From Bacillus sp. 1NLA3E (lineage in GTDB: Bacteria; Bacillota; Bacilli; Bacillales; Cytobacillaceae): a stretch of 64,000 nucleotides of DNA. The stretch is taken from contig NC_021171.1 in assembly GCF_000242895.2 (NCBI RefSeq), positions 4,126,001 to 4,190,000 on the forward strand, given 5' to 3'. The notes below the pieces were generated by a model. That model saw only the letters and a program-made list of their open reading frames with translations. It had not been told where the DNA came from and did no database searches. Below are positions 50,424-61,033 of the stretch, one piece after another. Position 1 is the stretch's first letter. Each line of letters opens with the position of its first letter. The position numbers and the translations under genes are program-made.

Positions 50424-51601
50424 TCTGCAGACCCCCTTTCTTGTTTCCCAATCAAAAGAATTGTATCTGCAAACTTGTTCGTTAAGGAATCTACATTTTT
50501 CACACCATTTATATCTTGTAAAATAACTTGCTGACCTTCTGCCCGCTTTTGATTAGCTAATTGGAACGCTTCTTTCCGACGTTCTTCACTGAACAAGATG
50601 CATTCAATCGGCTCTGGTTTTTCCAACTCACCGAGTGCTTCTAACAGACGGTCAACTCTGACCGCAAATCCTGTTGCTCCAGTTGGTTTACCGAATTTCT
50701 CTAATAATCGATCATATCGCCCGCCACTTCCAATCGGGAACCCAACCTTACCTGCGTATAATTCAAATAAAATACCCGTGTAATAACTCATATGACTGAC
50801 CAAGGTCAAATCAAATTTAACATTCGTTTCAACGCCGTAATCAGATACGATATCCCATAATTGCCGCAATTGCTGAATCGCGTTTCGGCCCTGCTCGTTC
50901 TCGATCAGGCTAAGGGCATTTTCAATTACTTCCTCCCCACCGCGCAGCTGTAATAAATCAAATAAACGCTGCTTATCAATAGAAGAGAGGGGGAGAGCCT
51001 TTACATGTTCGCGATAACCAACATAATTTTTTTCATATAAGAATTTCGTGAGCGTTTTTGTGCGCTCCTCTGTTCCTAATATTTGCATAAATAAATCTTG
51101 AACAAAACCAATATGCCCGACTGAAATTTGAAAATCTTTTAAACCTGCTTCCTTTAAGGAAGAGATCATTAACGCAATGACTTCTGCATCTGCGCTCATG
51201 GTATCATCTGCAATACACTCAACCCCAATTTGTTCAAACTCAGCTGGACGTCCACCTTCTCGCTGTTGAGCTCTAAACAAATTAGCTGTACTTGCCAGTC
51301 GTAATGGTAAATCATCATTCAATAACTTTGATACTGCAACCCTAGCAATTGGCGCTGTCATATCAGGACGAAGAACAAGTGTATGTCCTTGTTGATCTAA
51401 TAATTTGAACAGGACTCCATCCAATATCGCCGATGCTGATCCAACCGTATCAAAATATTCTAATGTGGGTGTTTGGACAAATTGATAACCCCACCTCTTC
51501 ATTTCCTCTGCAATTTTCCGCTTCACGCGCTGCTTGGTTTCGTATAAATCTGGAAGTGTATCTCTCATTCCCAGCGGCTTTTCAAACATAAATAGACTCA
51601 T
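50420..51601 (-). CDS. hisZ: ATP phosphoribosyltransferase regulatory subunit HisZ
   Basis: 393-residue paralogue of histidyl-tRNA synthetase without the anticodon-binding function. Class II motifs are partly kept ([36 protein letters not shown]). It binds histidine and activates the short HisG. First gene of the operon (order Z-G-D-B-H-A-F-I). The 115-nt leader is too short for a T-box. Confidence 0.95.
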   Translation of the reverse strand: MSLFMFEKPLGMRDTLPDLYETKQRVKRKIAEEMKRWGYQFVQTPTLEYFDTVGSASAILDGVLFKLLDQQGHTLVLRPDMTAPIARVAVSKLLNDDLPLRLASTANLFRAQQREGGRPAEFEQIGVECIADDTMSADAEVIALMISSLKEAGLKDFQISVGHIGFVQDLFMQILGTEERTKTLTKFLYEKNYVGYREHVKALPLSSIDKQRLFDLLQLRGGEEVIENALSLIENEQGRNAIQQLRQLWDIVSDYGVETNVKFDLTLVSHMSYYTGILFELYAGKVGFPIGSGGRYDRLLEKFGKPTGATGFAVRVDRLLEALGELEKPEPIECILFSEERRKEAFQLANQKRAEGQQVILQDINGVKNVDSLTNKFADTILLIGKQERGSAE

Positions 51602-51633
51602 AAGCTCACCCTTTTATATACATATATTAATTG

Positions 51634-51654
51634 TTCAGAACCAATTTTTCTGAA
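51634..51654. promoter_or_regulatory. dyad upstream of hisZ
   Basis: TTCAGAA-N7-TTCTGAA, 33 nt upstream of hisZ; a possible operator of the his operon. No literature match recalled. Confidence 0.3.
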
Positions 51655-51771
51655 ATCCTTTAGTTCGCTAATGTGGTAGTACAATGAAGTTATATGTAAG
51701 TGTACTCTTGATTAACCTATTCGTCAAGCAGAAAAAGCTCCTCAAAACACTTTAATACATTAATGCGAAAC

Positions 51772-51830
51772 AGGGTGCCTGACCCCCGGTGGTTTAACGC
51801 ATTAAAGTACGCACCGGGGGTAGACACCCT
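51772..51830. repeat. REP-like long hairpin at the end of yvoF
   Basis: AGGGTGCCTGACCCCCGGTG pairs with CACCGGGGGTAGACACCCT (19-20 bp, 2-3 mismatches) around a 20-nt loop. It overlaps the yvoF stop. Likely a mobile REP-type hairpin that now also ends or protects the yvoF mRNA. Confidence 0.6.
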
Positions 51831-52305
51831 ATTTAATAATACGCATCGGGTTTCCTCCGACAAATGCGCCCGGTGGGACATCTTTATTGACAAGTGTACC
51901 AGCGGCAACGATTGCTCGATCGCCAATTGTGAGACCAGGTAAGATGGTGGAATTAGCACCTATCATCACTTCATTTCCAATCACGACTGAACCAAGTCGA
52001 TACTCATTAATTAAATATTCGTGAGCAAGAATCGTCGTGTTGTAGCCAATAATCGAATTGTTTCCGACGCTTATTTTTTCTGGGAACATAATATCCGGTA
52101 CAACCATTAAGGCAAAGGCGGTTTTTTTTCCGACTTCCATCCTTAAAAACGTACGGTAAAGCCAATTCTTAACACTTAGGAACGGAGTATAACGTGCGAT
52201 TTGAATCACTATAAAGTTTTTTACCACTTTCCAAAAAGATACCGTTTTATAAATCTGCCATAACGAATTAGCACCTTCAACTGGATAACGTGTTGTTTTT
52301 CTCAA
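51829..52305 (-). CDS. yvoF: acyltransferase of the left-handed beta-helix type (YvoF)
   Basis: 158 residues from TTG 52305 (reads MRKTTRYPVEGANSLWQIYK), 4 nt after the ppaX stop, with GGGG 9 nt upstream; a longer frame would overlap ppaX by 41 nt. Hexapeptide repeats (VGNNSIIGYNTTI, VIGNEVMIGANSTIL, IGDRAIVAAGTLV, GNPMRII) form the O-acetyltransferase beta-helix. Substrate unknown; last gene of hprK-lgt-ppaX-yvoF. Confidence 0.9.
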   Translation of the reverse strand: MRKTTRYPVEGANSLWQIYKTVSFWKVVKNFIVIQIARYTPFLSVKNWLYRTFLRMEVGKKTAFALMVVPDIMFPEKISVGNNSIIGYNTTILAHEYLINEYRLGSVVIGNEVMIGANSTILPGLTIGDRAIVAAGTLVNKDVPPGAFVGGNPMRIIK

Positions 52306-52309
52306 CTGC

Positions 52310-52954
52310 TTATACCCCAAGAATGGGAAGAAGATCGCGCATATTATCAAGGATGTAATCAGGGTGATATATTTCTAAAGATTCCCTGCCTTTAGCTGCC
52401 CAGGCCACTCCAGCAGTTTTAGTACCAGCATTTTTCCCAGCAAGTACGTCATGATAATTATCCCCAACCATAATGGCCGTTTCAGGACTGGAGTTTAGCT
52501 GCTCTAATGCCTTAAAAATAGGCTCAGGATGTGGTTTTGGATGACTGACACGATCAAGTGCAACAATGGTTTCGAAGAAATGATCCATCTTCGTCAGTTT
52601 TAAACCCATCAAAATCACATTTAACATTTTTGTACTGACAATGCCAACCTTAAAGTTTCTCTCTTTTAATGCCGAAACGGTCTCGTAAACACCCTCAAAT
52701 TCCCTTACCAGTAGGTCATGATTCGAAATATTGTACTGACGATACGTTTTAACCATTTCATCAACCTTTTCCTCATTAATAGCTGAAAAAGTTTCAATCA
52801 AGGATGGTCCCATAAACGGCATTACATCCGCCCGCTTATACTGGCCGGGTTGATAAATTTCTAATGTATGTAAAAAAGAAGAAATAATCAGTTCGTTCGT
52901 ATCAATTAATGTTCCATCTAAGTCGAATAATACTGTATTTATACTATTGTTCAT
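52310..52954 (-). CDS. ppaX: pyrophosphatase PpaX
   Basis: 214-residue HAD-family enzyme: nucleophile DLDGTLIDT, motif II STKM, lysine in HPKPHPEP, acidic motif [16 protein letters not shown]. It hydrolyses the pyrophosphate made when HprK dephosphorylates HPr-Ser-P and Crh-P. Gene order with hprK and lgt supports PpaX over a generic phosphoglycolate phosphatase. Confidence 0.94.
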   Translation of the reverse strand: MNNSINTVLFDLDGTLIDTNELIISSFLHTLEIYQPGQYKRADVMPFMGPSLIETFSAINEEKVDEMVKTYRQYNISNHDLLVREFEGVYETVSALKERNFKVGIVSTKMLNVILMGLKLTKMDHFFETIVALDRVSHPKPHPEPIFKALEQLNSSPETAIMVGDNYHDVLAGKNAGTKTAGVAWAAKGRESLEIYHPDYILDNMRDLLPILGV

Positions 52955-53032
52955 ATACTGCTTCCTTTCTTTTGAACCTCGGTTCTAACTTAAGTTGTTG
53001 AATCACAAAATCGCACAAATCAATGATAACGA

Positions 53033-53851
53033 TTATTGCTTTTTATCTAAATAACGCACATCAGCATATCCTTTTTTCCGCCTGATGATCCACAGAACCA
53101 CATCCACAATGACTAAGGCGAAGGAAATTGTTTGTGCCATGCGCAAATTCTCTGTCAACATCAAACTATCTGTCCTTAGTCCCTCTACAAAAAAGCGTCC
53201 AATCGAATACCAAGTGATATATGATAAAAAGATTTCCCCACGCCCGAGATTCACTCTTCTTAAAGCTAGAAGGAGGAATACTCCAAGTAAGTCCCAAATA
53301 GATTCATATAGGAAGGTTGGATGATAATAGGCACCATTAATGTACATTTGATTAATAATAAAATCAGGTAAGTGCAGGTTTTCTAAAAAGGCACGAGTAA
53401 CCTCACCACCATGTGCCTCCTGATTCATGAAATTTCCCCATCTGCCAATGGCTTGGCCAAGAATGATACTCGGTGCAGCGATATCAGCTAACTTCCAGAA
53501 TGAAATGTTTCTCTTTTTCGCAAAAAAGTAGGTAGTCGCGACTGACCCAATCAATGCTCCATGGATGGCAATTCCACCATTCCATATTTTCGGAATATCA
53601 CCAAGGTGTTGCGCATAATAGTCCCATTCAAATAAAACATAATAAATCCGTGCACATATAATAGCGATTGGGATTGCCCATAACATCAAGTCAGGAAAAA
53701 CTTCATTCGGCAAGCCTCTTTTGTCTCCCTCTCTCATCGCCAACCATAAGGCAAGTGCGATCCCTGTCCCAATAATCACGCCATACCAATGAACTTGTAT
53801 CGGCCCGAGCGAGATGGCAATCGGATCAAGCGGTTGTATCATTGCTTCCAT
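53033..53851 (-). CDS. lgt: prolipoprotein diacylglyceryl transferase
   Basis: 272-residue membrane enzyme with about seven helices and the Lgt signature [14 protein letters not shown], plus YHPTFLYES and [13 protein letters not shown]. It attaches diacylglycerol to the lipobox cysteine of prelipoproteins. GAGGAG lies 8 nt before the ATG. Between hprK and ppaX, the usual Bacillus arrangement. Confidence 0.97.
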   Translation of the reverse strand: MEAMIQPLDPIAISLGPIQVHWYGVIIGTGIALALWLAMREGDKRGLPNEVFPDLMLWAIPIAIICARIYYVLFEWDYYAQHLGDIPKIWNGGIAIHGALIGSVATTYFFAKKRNISFWKLADIAAPSIILGQAIGRWGNFMNQEAHGGEVTRAFLENLHLPDFIINQMYINGAYYHPTFLYESIWDLLGVFLLLALRRVNLGRGEIFLSYITWYSIGRFFVEGLRTDSLMLTENLRMAQTISFALVIVDVVLWIIRRKKGYADVRYLDKKQ

Positions 53852-53898
53852 TATCTATTCTCCTCATTCACTTCACATCTAGAGATTAAGATGCAAAT

Positions 53899-54834
53899 TT
53901 AATAATCCTCTTGGTCACCTTCATCAATAACGTCCGATAAGCGGTTCGTAAATTGTTCAGCTGCATTAACGCCCATCCGTTTAAGTCGCGTATTCATGGC
54001 CGCAACCTCAATAATAACGGCAAGATTTCGACCAGGGCGAACTGGAATCGTCAGCTTTGTTACTTCCGTGTCAATAATTTTCATTTTTTCTTCATCTAAA
54101 CCAAGACGGTCATATTGTTTGTTCTGATCCCATAGCTCTAAATTAATGACTAAGGTGATTCGTTTAAAACTACGAACAGAGCCTGCTCCAAACAGTGTCA
54201 TTACATTAATGATCCCTAATCCCCGAATTTCAAGTAAATGCTCAATCAACTCTGGAGCATGACCAACAAGGGTATCTTGATCTTCTTGACGAATCTCTAC
54301 ACAATCATCTGCAATAAGGCGATGACCCCTTTTCACAAGTTCTAGTGCAGTTTCACTTTTCCCCACTCCACTTTGTCCAGTAATTAATACACCCATCCCA
54401 TAGATATCAACCAAAACTCCATGGACTGCTGTGGTCGGTGCTAGCTTGCTTTCCAAATAGTTAGTCAGCCTACTTGAGAATCTTGTCGTCTTCATTGATG
54501 CCCGCATAACTGGGACTGATTCACGTTCAGATGCCTCGATTAATTCAACTGGTACCTCCAGCCCTCTTGTAACAATGATACCAGGGGTAATATCGGTACA
54601 TAACTGCTCCATCCGATACTGCCGATCCTTTTCGTCTAGCTTTTCAAAAAAGGACAATTCAGTTTTTCCTAATAACTGAATTCGCTCGGCAGGATAGTAA
54701 TTAAAATAACCAGCTATCTCAATTCCTGGTCTTGAAATATCACTCATAGTAATTGGACGGTTTATGCCTTCTTCTCCACTGATAAGCTCCAGATTAAACT
54801 TCTCAATGATATCTTTGGTGCGAACATTTGGCAA
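53899..54834 (-). CDS. hprK: HPr kinase/phosphorylase
   Basis: 311 residues. Walker [13 protein letters not shown] near 153, followed by [12 protein letters not shown], and the HprK signature [15 protein letters not shown]. It phosphorylates Ser46 of HPr and Crh under rich carbon and reverses this by phosphorolysis. The start is TTG 54834 ([17 protein letters not shown]), after GGAGGAGG; earlier in-frame starts add a hydrophobic stretch absent from homologues. Confidence 0.96.
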   Translation of the reverse strand: MPNVRTKDIIEKFNLELISGEEGINRPITMSDISRPGIEIAGYFNYYPAERIQLLGKTELSFFEKLDEKDRQYRMEQLCTDITPGIIVTRGLEVPVELIEASERESVPVMRASMKTTRFSSRLTNYLESKLAPTTAVHGVLVDIYGMGVLITGQSGVGKSETALELVKRGHRLIADDCVEIRQEDQDTLVGHAPELIEHLLEIRGLGIINVMTLFGAGSVRSFKRITLVINLELWDQNKQYDRLGLDEEKMKIIDTEVTKLTIPVRPGRNLAVIIEVAAMNTRLKRMGVNAAEQFTNRLSDVIDEGDQEDY

Positions 54835-55005
54835 AAGAGCCTCCTCCTTCATTTGAACAAAAATAAAATATAGTTGCAATAATATAAACTTTATTTTAGC
54901 ACTTTTTTTCAAAGAACCAAATGGTACGGTTCTATAATAAAAGTAATTCAGGATAACCTTTCAAATTTAAGCGAAACCACTATGTCCTTTTCGTTACCCT
55001 AAACA

Positions 55006-55014
55006 TATATTATT
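55006..55014 (+). promoter_or_regulatory. sigma-K-like -10 element before the amidase gene
   Basis: CATATATTA fits the sigma-K -10 consensus CATA-N3-TA, 41 nt upstream of the amidase start. A matching -35 (AC) is not clear, so this is tentative. Confidence 0.35.
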
Positions 55015-55055
55015 GGGGAATAGATATTAATAAAAAGAATAAAAGGAGTGGTAGA

Positions 55056-55862
55056 ATGAAAATCATGTTAGATGCAGGTCATGGGTATAACACAGCAGGA
55101 AAAGCTAGCCCCGATGGCATGCGAGAATACGAATTTAACAGAGCTTGTGCAGCCTACGCAAAAGCATTCCTTGAGGGCTATCAAAATGTGACCGTCTATT
55201 ATGCCCATTCTGACCAAACCGACGTACCACTTCAACAAAGAACCAATAGCGCAAATAATTTAAAAGTTGATTTCTATGTCTCAATTCACGCCAATGCCTA
55301 TGGAACTAGTTGGAATAATGCTAGCGGAATCGAAACTTATGTATATATAACAAAACCTCCAGTTGCCCTTGCAGCTGCTCAAAAAATACAAAATCATCTC
55401 ATTGCCGAAACAGGATTGCACAACAGAGGAGTCAAAACGGCAGATTTCCATGTGCTGCGTGAAACCAACATGGACGCTGTCCTAGTTGAATGCGGGTTTA
55501 TGACAAACCCTGAGGAAATTAAATTACTACGTTCTGAAGCCTACCGCCGTACCTGTGCTGATGCCATTGTCAAAGGTGTCGCGGAACAATTTGGATTAGC
55601 AAAAAAGCCTACACCTGTGCCACCTCCTACCCCTGCACCCTCAACAGGAATTTATAAAGTACAAGTTGGAGCCTTTAAACAAAGAGATAATGCAAATTCA
55701 TTAGCTGTACGGTTAGAAAAGGATGGCTTCCAACACTTTGTTTTTTCTGAAAACGGCTTATTTAAAGTCCAAGCCGGCGCATTTAAGGACAAACAAAATG
55801 CCGATGAGCTCCTTGAAAAACTAAGAAATGCTGGATACCAACCATTCGTTTACCGCGATTAA
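55056..55862 (+). CDS. N-acetylmuramoyl-L-alanine amidase, CwlC-like
   Basis: 268 residues: Amidase_3 domain (1-180) with the zinc ligands in MLDAGHG, MREYEFN and VSIHANAYG and the catalytic glutamate in VECGFMTNPEE; a proline-rich linker (TPVPPPTPAPS); then two SPOR repeats (IYKVQVGAFKQRDNANSLA and FKVQAGAFKDKQNADELL). There is no signal peptide, as in CwlC, the sporulation amidase that helps lyse the mother cell. The layout with two C-terminal SPOR repeats matches CwlC closely. It is the only plus-strand gene between hprK and yvlD. Confidence 0.88.
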   Translation: MKIMLDAGHGYNTAGKASPDGMREYEFNRACAAYAKAFLEGYQNVTVYYAHSDQTDVPLQQRTNSANNLKVDFYVSIHANAYGTSWNNASGIETYVYITKPPVALAAAQKIQNHLIAETGLHNRGVKTADFHVLRETNMDAVLVECGFMTNPEEIKLLRSEAYRRTCADAIVKGVAEQFGLAKKPTPVPPPTPAPSTGIYKVQVGAFKQRDNANSLAVRLEKDGFQHFVFSENGLFKVQAGAFKDKQNADELLEKLRNAGYQPFVYRD

Positions 55863-55881
55863 TATATCGTGAACCATAGGA

Positions 55882-55910
55882 AATAGCCGGCAACCTCACT
55901 GCCGGCTATT
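55882..55910. terminator. bidirectional terminator amidase / yvlD
   Basis: AATAGCCGGCA-N7-TGCCGGCTATT perfect 11-bp stem, followed by TTGATTCCTTTTTTT on the plus strand. It overlaps the yvlD stop codon. Confidence 0.8.
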
Positions 55911-56265
55911 TTGATTCCTTTTTTTCTAGCAACATCTTTTGAATCAATACATTAAATATTGACATGAGAATGGCAACAAATAGTGCCATTCCAAACCCAT
56001 TTATTTCAAAGGCATTGCCCATAATCGAATCTGTTAATCTTAATGTAATCGCATTGATAACAAATAAGAAGAACCCTAATGTTAAAATGGTGACGGGCAA
56101 GGTTAAAATAATTAAAATCGGGCGCACGAGAATGTTCAAAATAGACAGAATAAAACTAGCTGTAATCGCTGCTCCAACACCAGAAAGCTTAAATGAATCA
56201 TCAAAATAGCCAGATATCCCCATAAACAGAACCGCATTAATCAATATTCCAATCAACCATCTCAT
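55906..56265 (-). CDS. yvlD: phage holin family 4 membrane protein YvlD
   Basis: About 119 codons from MRWLIGILINAVLFMGISGY; four membrane helices, typical of the YvlD/holin-IV superfamily. ATG 56265 sits in TAATATG, overlapping the yvlC stop region. Member of the sigma-W-controlled yvlABCD unit, part of the envelope stress response in B. subtilis. Molecular role unknown. Confidence 0.9.
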   Translation of the reverse strand: MRWLIGILINAVLFMGISGYFDDSFKLSGVGAAITASFILSILNILVRPILIILTLPVTILTLGFFLFVINAITLRLTDSIMGNAFEINGFGMALFVAILMSIFNVLIQKMLLEKKESK

Positions 56266-56266
56266 A

Positions 56267-56464
56267 TTAATAGCGTTCCTGTTCGTTCGGTATGACAAAT
56301 ACAAGAATCATATACAAAAGAAACAATGGGAAAAACCCGGTCGTAAATAACAATATAACGAAAATAATTCGAAGCAAAACGGGGCTGACACCTAAAGAAT
56401 TGCCCAGTCCTCCTAAAACACCTGCAAGCTTACGATCAGACTTAGACCGAACTAATTTATCCAT
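56267..56464 (-). CDS. yvlC: PspC domain protein YvlC
   Basis: 65 residues from MDKLVRSKSDRKLAGVLGGL; a PspC domain with one hydrophobic hairpin (VLLRIIFVILLFTTGFFPLF) and a VIPNE end. GGAGG lies 8 nt before ATG 56464. PspC proteins take part in envelope stress sensing. Directly upstream of yvlD. Confidence 0.92.
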   Translation of the reverse strand: MDKLVRSKSDRKLAGVLGGLGNSLGVSPVLLRIIFVILLFTTGFFPLFLLYMILVFVIPNEQERY

Positions 56465-56536
56465 CACACAGCCCTCCAATAAAAGGATTTTTCTTACAAT
56501 TTACCCAAAAATATTTTTTCAGATTACACAATCCTT

Positions 56537-57661
56537 TTACTTTTGAAAATCCATCGTAAATGACTTTTTAACTGAAATTGATCCTGTTTTTGTGTCTGCA
56601 TCAATATTAAGCGGCTGTTTATCAGTCAAAATCGGCTTAAAATGTAAGCTCTTTTGAACCATTTCAGTTTTCTCTTCAATGATTTGAATTCCATCAAGTT
56701 CAACGGAAAAGCTTCCTAGATTCGACTTTAGCTCGCCAACGACAGGAATGCCTTCTGGAATTAGCAACTCAATACTTCCAGTAACTGTTTTAACATCAAT
56801 CAATTCACTATTTGCTCCAGTCAGCTTACAGTTAATATTTCCATTAAAAGATTGCATTTCTACACGGGAGTAATCCCCCTCTAATTGAATGGCACCATTT
56901 AATGTCTCAGCTTCTAATTCAGTGATAACGCTGTTTTGAATCTTTATTTTACCATTGGCAGTCTCAGCCTCCAATTTTCCACCGTTCAGTCCAACTGCAG
57001 CAATTCTTCCATTCGCTGTTTTCATCTTTAATGATTTAACATTTAAGTTTTCACATTGAACTGGACCATTAAACAACCTGACACGGACATTTTCATAATC
57101 CTCTTGTGGAATATAAAGAATGGCATCAACTTTCATCCACTTAGGTTGAGCTGCAAACCGTAGTGTTCCCAGTTCCACATTAAATTGGATATCTTTTAAA
57201 AAACTAGCGCGTGCTTCGTCCTGTGAAGATGCCCGATAAACCTTAGCCTTACATTCAATCCGCACATCACTTTGATCCCATGGTTTTAACACCACAGAGC
57301 CATTTGCTACATCAATATCGATATTACGCAATTGGACATCACCATGTTGAAAAATATGAGAAATTTCTGTTGCCTGCCCAAAGTTAAAATCTAAATCAAA
57401 ATCTTTAATTTTCTTAAAAGCTGAATCAACAAAATCGACAATTTTATCCTTTAAAGACTGATATTTGAATTGGGTGGAGTCTTCCTCCTTCTTTTCTTCA
57501 TCAAATTTCACAACCGTAGATAACTCGTTAACCAACTCTTCCTGCTTTTTTTCCATTTTTTGTTGTGATTTGTCCAAATCATTTAATAACGATAGTGCCT
57601 CTTCTGCCGATAGTTTTCCTTCTTCAACCAACTTTAAAACCCGTTTCCGTTCTTCTTGCAT
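56537..57661 (-). CDS. yvlB: DUF4097 family protein YvlB
   Basis: 374 residues from MQEERKRVLKLVEEGKLSAE. The N-terminal short helical SHOCT-like segment (LVEEGKLSAEEALSLLNDL) is followed by a charged helix. A long repetitive beta-strand domain follows (DUF4097: KMKTANGRIAAVGLNGGKLE, AETANGKIKIQNSVI). There is no membrane helix. GGAGG is upstream of ATG 57661. Second gene of the sigma-W unit; a membrane-associated stress role with YvlC/YvlD is inferred. Confidence 0.92.
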   Translation of the reverse strand: MQEERKRVLKLVEEGKLSAEEALSLLNDLDKSQQKMEKKQEELVNELSTVVKFDEEKKEEDSTQFKYQSLKDKIVDFVDSAFKKIKDFDLDFNFGQATEISHIFQHGDVQLRNIDIDVANGSVVLKPWDQSDVRIECKAKVYRASSQDEARASFLKDIQFNVELGTLRFAAQPKWMKVDAILYIPQEDYENVRVRLFNGPVQCENLNVKSLKMKTANGRIAAVGLNGGKLEAETANGKIKIQNSVITELEAETLNGAIQLEGDYSRVEMQSFNGNINCKLTGANSELIDVKTVTGSIELLIPEGIPVVGELKSNLGSFSVELDGIQIIEEKTEMVQKSLHFKPILTDKQPLNIDADTKTGSISVKKSFTMDFQK

Positions 57662-57685
57662 AGTTAACCCCTCCAACTAATTTTT

Positions 57686-57994
57686 CTAACGGAGCACCTT
57701 TATTCCTTGTATGATGTTCCAAATGATCACAATTAAACCAAGAAGGAAACAAACAATAAATGCAGGAATAATAATAAACGGGACAGTAGACTCTTGACCT
57801 GTTACCCCCAACACGATTCCCCAAATAAAAAACGGAACAGTGATAAGTGGGACAAGGTGAGAGAAAAATGCTCTTTTTGCATGCCCCTTGACCTCTAAAT
57901 CTTCAGAGGCGAAGTAAACAATTAATGGGAATAGTCCTTGCAAAAACAACACGCTGAAATAGGATAAAGCCGCTAAAACTTTTTTGGTATCCAC
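57686..57994 (-). CDS. yvlA: DUF4870-type small membrane protein (position of YvlA)
   Basis: 102 residues, three hydrophobic helices (LFLQGLFPLIVYFA, VPFFIWGIVLGV, FIIIPAFIVCFLLGLIVII) typical of DUF4870. It starts at GTG 57994 with GAGGAG 10 nt upstream. First gene of the unit, 24 nt downstream of a consensus sigma-W promoter, which supports assignment as YvlA. Confidence 0.82.
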   Translation of the reverse strand: MDTKKVLAALSYFSVLFLQGLFPLIVYFASEDLEVKGHAKRAFFSHLVPLITVPFFIWGIVLGVTGQESTVPFIIIPAFIVCFLLGLIVIIWNIIQGIKVLR

Positions 57995-58018
57995 CGTGAC
58001 TCATCTCCTCTTATTATT

Positions 58019-58044
58019 TACGAAAGACGTGTCATGAAGTTTCA
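58019..58044 (-). promoter_or_regulatory. sigma-W promoter of yvlABCD
   Basis: Minus strand TGAAAC (58044-58039), exactly 16 nt, CGTA (58022-58019): a perfect ECF sigma-W consensus. In B. subtilis yvlABCD is a known sigma-W target. Confidence 0.88.
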
Positions 58045-58084
58045 TAATGGTGAAAATTTAAATGAAATACTTTCTTAAATATAC

Positions 58085-58121
58085 AAAAAGATCTGGCAGC
58101 CATATTCTTCGGTGCCAGATC
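58085..58121 (-). terminator. terminator of uvrBA
   Basis: GATCTGGCA...TGCCAGATC 9-bp stem, 14-nt loop, then TTTTTG on the minus strand, 26 nt beyond the uvrA stop. Confidence 0.88.
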
Positions 58122-58146
58122 CTGAGTAGTTTCGTATTTTATTGTT

Positions 58147-61026
58147 TTATGAATAGTTCCCTAATGCTTCTTTTTCAGCAATATTCTGGGTCATTCTTAA
58201 TCGGTCACGTTCAAGAATCGGTTTTAAATATTTCCCAGTATAAGAAAGTGGGACTTCAGCAACTGCTTCAGGGGTGCCAGTTGCGACAATCGTTCCACCC
58301 TTGTCTCCACCTTCAGGACCAAGATCAATCAGGTAATCCGCCGTTTTAATAACATCGAGGTTATGCTCAATGATCAAAACCGTATCACCATTTTCCACAA
58401 TCCGCTCTAATACATGCAACAGTCGTGAAATATCATCCACATGAAGTCCGGTTGTCGGTTCGTCAAGAATATAGAGCGAACGTCCATTTGAACGCCGATG
58501 AAGTTCAGAAGCCAATTTTACCCTCTGAGCTTCTCCGCCAGATAGAGTTGTCGCCGGTTGCCCAAGAGTAATGTATCCAAGACCTACATCAGCAATGGTT
58601 TGTAATTTTCTTTTGATTTTTGGATGGTTTTCAAAAAATACTACTGCATCCTCTACAGTCATCCCTAGTATATCAGATATATGCTTTCCTTTGTATTTTA
58701 CTTCTAAAGTTTCACGGTTATACCGATTTCCATGGCAAACCTCACAAGGAACATATACATCAGGAAGAAAGTGCATTTCAATTTTAATAATCCCATCGCC
58801 ACGACAGGCTTCACAGCGTCCACCCTTAACATTAAAGCTAAACCGTCCTTTTTTATAGCCACGGACTTTCGCTTCATTGGTTGATGCGAACACATCGCGA
58901 ATATCATCGAACACACCTGTATAGGTTGCAGGATTTGATCGTGGTGTTCTTCCAATTGGCGATTGGTCAATATCTATAACCTTTTCAAGTTGCTCAATCC
59001 CTTTAATCTCCCGATGCTCTCCAGGCTTGATTTTTGCATGGTGAAGCTTATGCGCCAATGCTTTATGAAGAATTTCGTTGATCAAGGTACTTTTCCCAGA
59101 ACCGGATACCCCGGTTACCACAACAAACATTCCTAAAGGAATTTTGACATTCACATTATTCAAGTTATTTTCTTTGGCACCTTTTATTTCAATAAAACGA
59201 CCATCAGACTGGCGACGTTCAATCGGAAGTGGAATGAACTTTTTCCCAGATAGGTACTGACCAGTTAACGAATGAGGATCTGCCATAACTTCTTGCGGTG
59301 TACCTTGAGAAATAATCTCTCCGCCATGTACCCCAGCTCCTGGGCCGACATCAATCAAATAATCTGCAGCCAGCATCGTATCCTCGTCATGCTCAACGAC
59401 TATCAGTGTGTTCCCGATATCGCGCATATTTTTCAACGTACCGATTAATCGATCATTATCGCGTTGATGGAGTCCAATTGAGGGCTCATCTAAAATATAG
59501 AGCACCCCAGTCAATCGAGAGCCAATCTGAGTTGCTAAGCGAATCCGTTGTGCTTCTCCACCTGAAAGAGTTCCAGCAGCTCGGCTGAGTGTCAAGTAAT
59601 CTAAGCCGACATTGATTAGAAAGCCTAGTCTCTCTCTTATCTCTTGAAATACCATATTAGCGATTTTCATTTCCTTTTCAGATAATTGAAGCCCTTCAAA
59701 AAATTGATTAGCCTCAACAACTGATAGGGATGTGATTTCCCCAACATGATGACCTGAAATTAATACCGACATCGCTTCCTTTTTCAATCGATAGCCCTTA
59801 CAGGTTGGGCATGAATGCTGGCCCATATATTTTTCCATTTGCTCCCGAATATAGTCTGAACTCGTTTCCTTATAACGGCGTTCGACATTTCGAATGACCC
59901 CTTCGAACTCGATATGACCCTCGCGCACTTGGCCAAAATCGTTTTCGTAGTGGAAGAAAATTTTATCTCCCTTTGAACCATAAAGGACCTTATCTAGCAA
60001 ATGTTCGGGAATTTCACTTACTGGAATATCCATATCCACTCCATAATGTTTGCAAACCGCCTCTAGTAACTGCGGATAATACTGTGAACTAGTTGGCTCC
60101 CATGGGGCAATCGCATGTTCTTTCAAGGACAAATCATGGTTTGGAATCACTAAGTCAACATCAACCTCGAGCTTTGAACCCAGCCCATCACAATCTGGAC
60201 AAGCACCGAATGGACTATTAAAAGAGAACATTCGTGGTTCAAGCTCTCCAATTGAAAAACCACAATGGGGACAAGAGTGATTTTCGCTAAATAGGAGCTC
60301 TTCTTCGCCCATCACATCGATAAAAACTCTTCCACTTCCTAATTTCAAAGCAGATTCAAGCGAATCAGCTAAGCGGGAGGAAATACCGTCTTTGACGACA
60401 ATTCTGTCAATTACAACTTCGATGGAGTGCTTTTTATTTTTATCAAGCTCAATATCATCACCAAGGTCATGCATTTCTCCATCAATTCGAACACGAACGT
60501 AACCTTGCTTTTTAATATCCTCTAAAGTTTTAACATGGGCACCCTTTCGCCCAGAAATGATTGGAGCAAGGATTTGCAGCTTTGTGCGCTCAGGGTATTC
60601 AAGAATCCGGTCCACCATTTGTTCCACCGTTTGCGAGGAAATCTCGATGTTATGGATCGGACAAGTAGGTCGACCCACCCTTGCATATAAAAGACGTAGA
60701 TAATCATAGATTTCTGTAACTGTTCCCACTGTTGAACGCGGATTCCGACTGGTCGTTTTTTGGTCAATCGAAATTGCTGGTGATAACCCTTCAATGGCGT
60801 CTACATCCGGTTTATCCATCTGCCCTAAAAATTGGCGGGCGTACGCAGATAGAGATTCAACATAACGTCTCTGCCCTTCTGCATAAATCGTATCAAAGGC
60901 CAAAGAGGACTTCCCAGATCCAGAGAGCCCAGTTAAGACCACAAGCTTATCTCTTGGAATGGTCACATCAATATTTTTTAAATTATGAGCTCTGGCCCCT
61001 TTTACAATTAGTTTATCCATTGCCAT
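58147..61026 (-). CDS. uvrA: excinuclease ABC subunit A
   Basis: 959 residues with two ABC ATPase halves: Walker [15 protein letters not shown] (~31) and [13 protein letters not shown] (~640), signature [12 protein letters not shown] and [12 protein letters not shown]. Zinc modules are [10 protein letters not shown]...CPDCDGLG and CEACRGDG...CEVCHGNRY. It finds bulky DNA lesions and loads UvrB. It lies 7 nt downstream of uvrB. Confidence 0.98.
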   Translation of the reverse strand: MAMDKLIVKGARAHNLKNIDVTIPRDKLVVLTGLSGSGKSSLAFDTIYAEGQRRYVESLSAYARQFLGQMDKPDVDAIEGLSPAISIDQKTTSRNPRSTVGTVTEIYDYLRLLYARVGRPTCPIHNIEISSQTVEQMVDRILEYPERTKLQILAPIISGRKGAHVKTLEDIKKQGYVRVRIDGEMHDLGDDIELDKNKKHSIEVVIDRIVVKDGISSRLADSLESALKLGSGRVFIDVMGEEELLFSENHSCPHCGFSIGELEPRMFSFNSPFGACPDCDGLGSKLEVDVDLVIPNHDLSLKEHAIAPWEPTSSQYYPQLLEAVCKHYGVDMDIPVSEIPEHLLDKVLYGSKGDKIFFHYENDFGQVREGHIEFEGVIRNVERRYKETSSDYIREQMEKYMGQHSCPTCKGYRLKKEAMSVLISGHHVGEITSLSVVEANQFFEGLQLSEKEMKIANMVFQEIRERLGFLINVGLDYLTLSRAAGTLSGGEAQRIRLATQIGSRLTGVLYILDEPSIGLHQRDNDRLIGTLKNMRDIGNTLIVVEHDEDTMLAADYLIDVGPGAGVHGGEIISQGTPQEVMADPHSLTGQYLSGKKFIPLPIERRQSDGRFIEIKGAKENNLNNVNVKIPLGMFVVVTGVSGSGKSTLINEILHKALAHKLHHAKIKPGEHREIKGIEQLEKVIDIDQSPIGRTPRSNPATYTGVFDDIRDVFASTNEAKVRGYKKGRFSFNVKGGRCEACRGDGIIKIEMHFLPDVYVPCEVCHGNRYNRETLEVKYKGKHISDILGMTVEDAVVFFENHPKIKRKLQTIADVGLGYITLGQPATTLSGGEAQRVKLASELHRRSNGRSLYILDEPTTGLHVDDISRLLHVLERIVENGDTVLIIEHNLDVIKTADYLIDLGPEGGDKGGTIVATGTPEAVAEVPLSYTGKYLKPILERDRLRMTQNIAEKEALGNYS

Positions 61027-61033
61027 GTATATG

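Noticed and set aside
51602-51716. T-box riboswitch controlling the his operon
   Set aside because: The leader is too short, with no T-box sequence or competing terminator/antiterminator pair.
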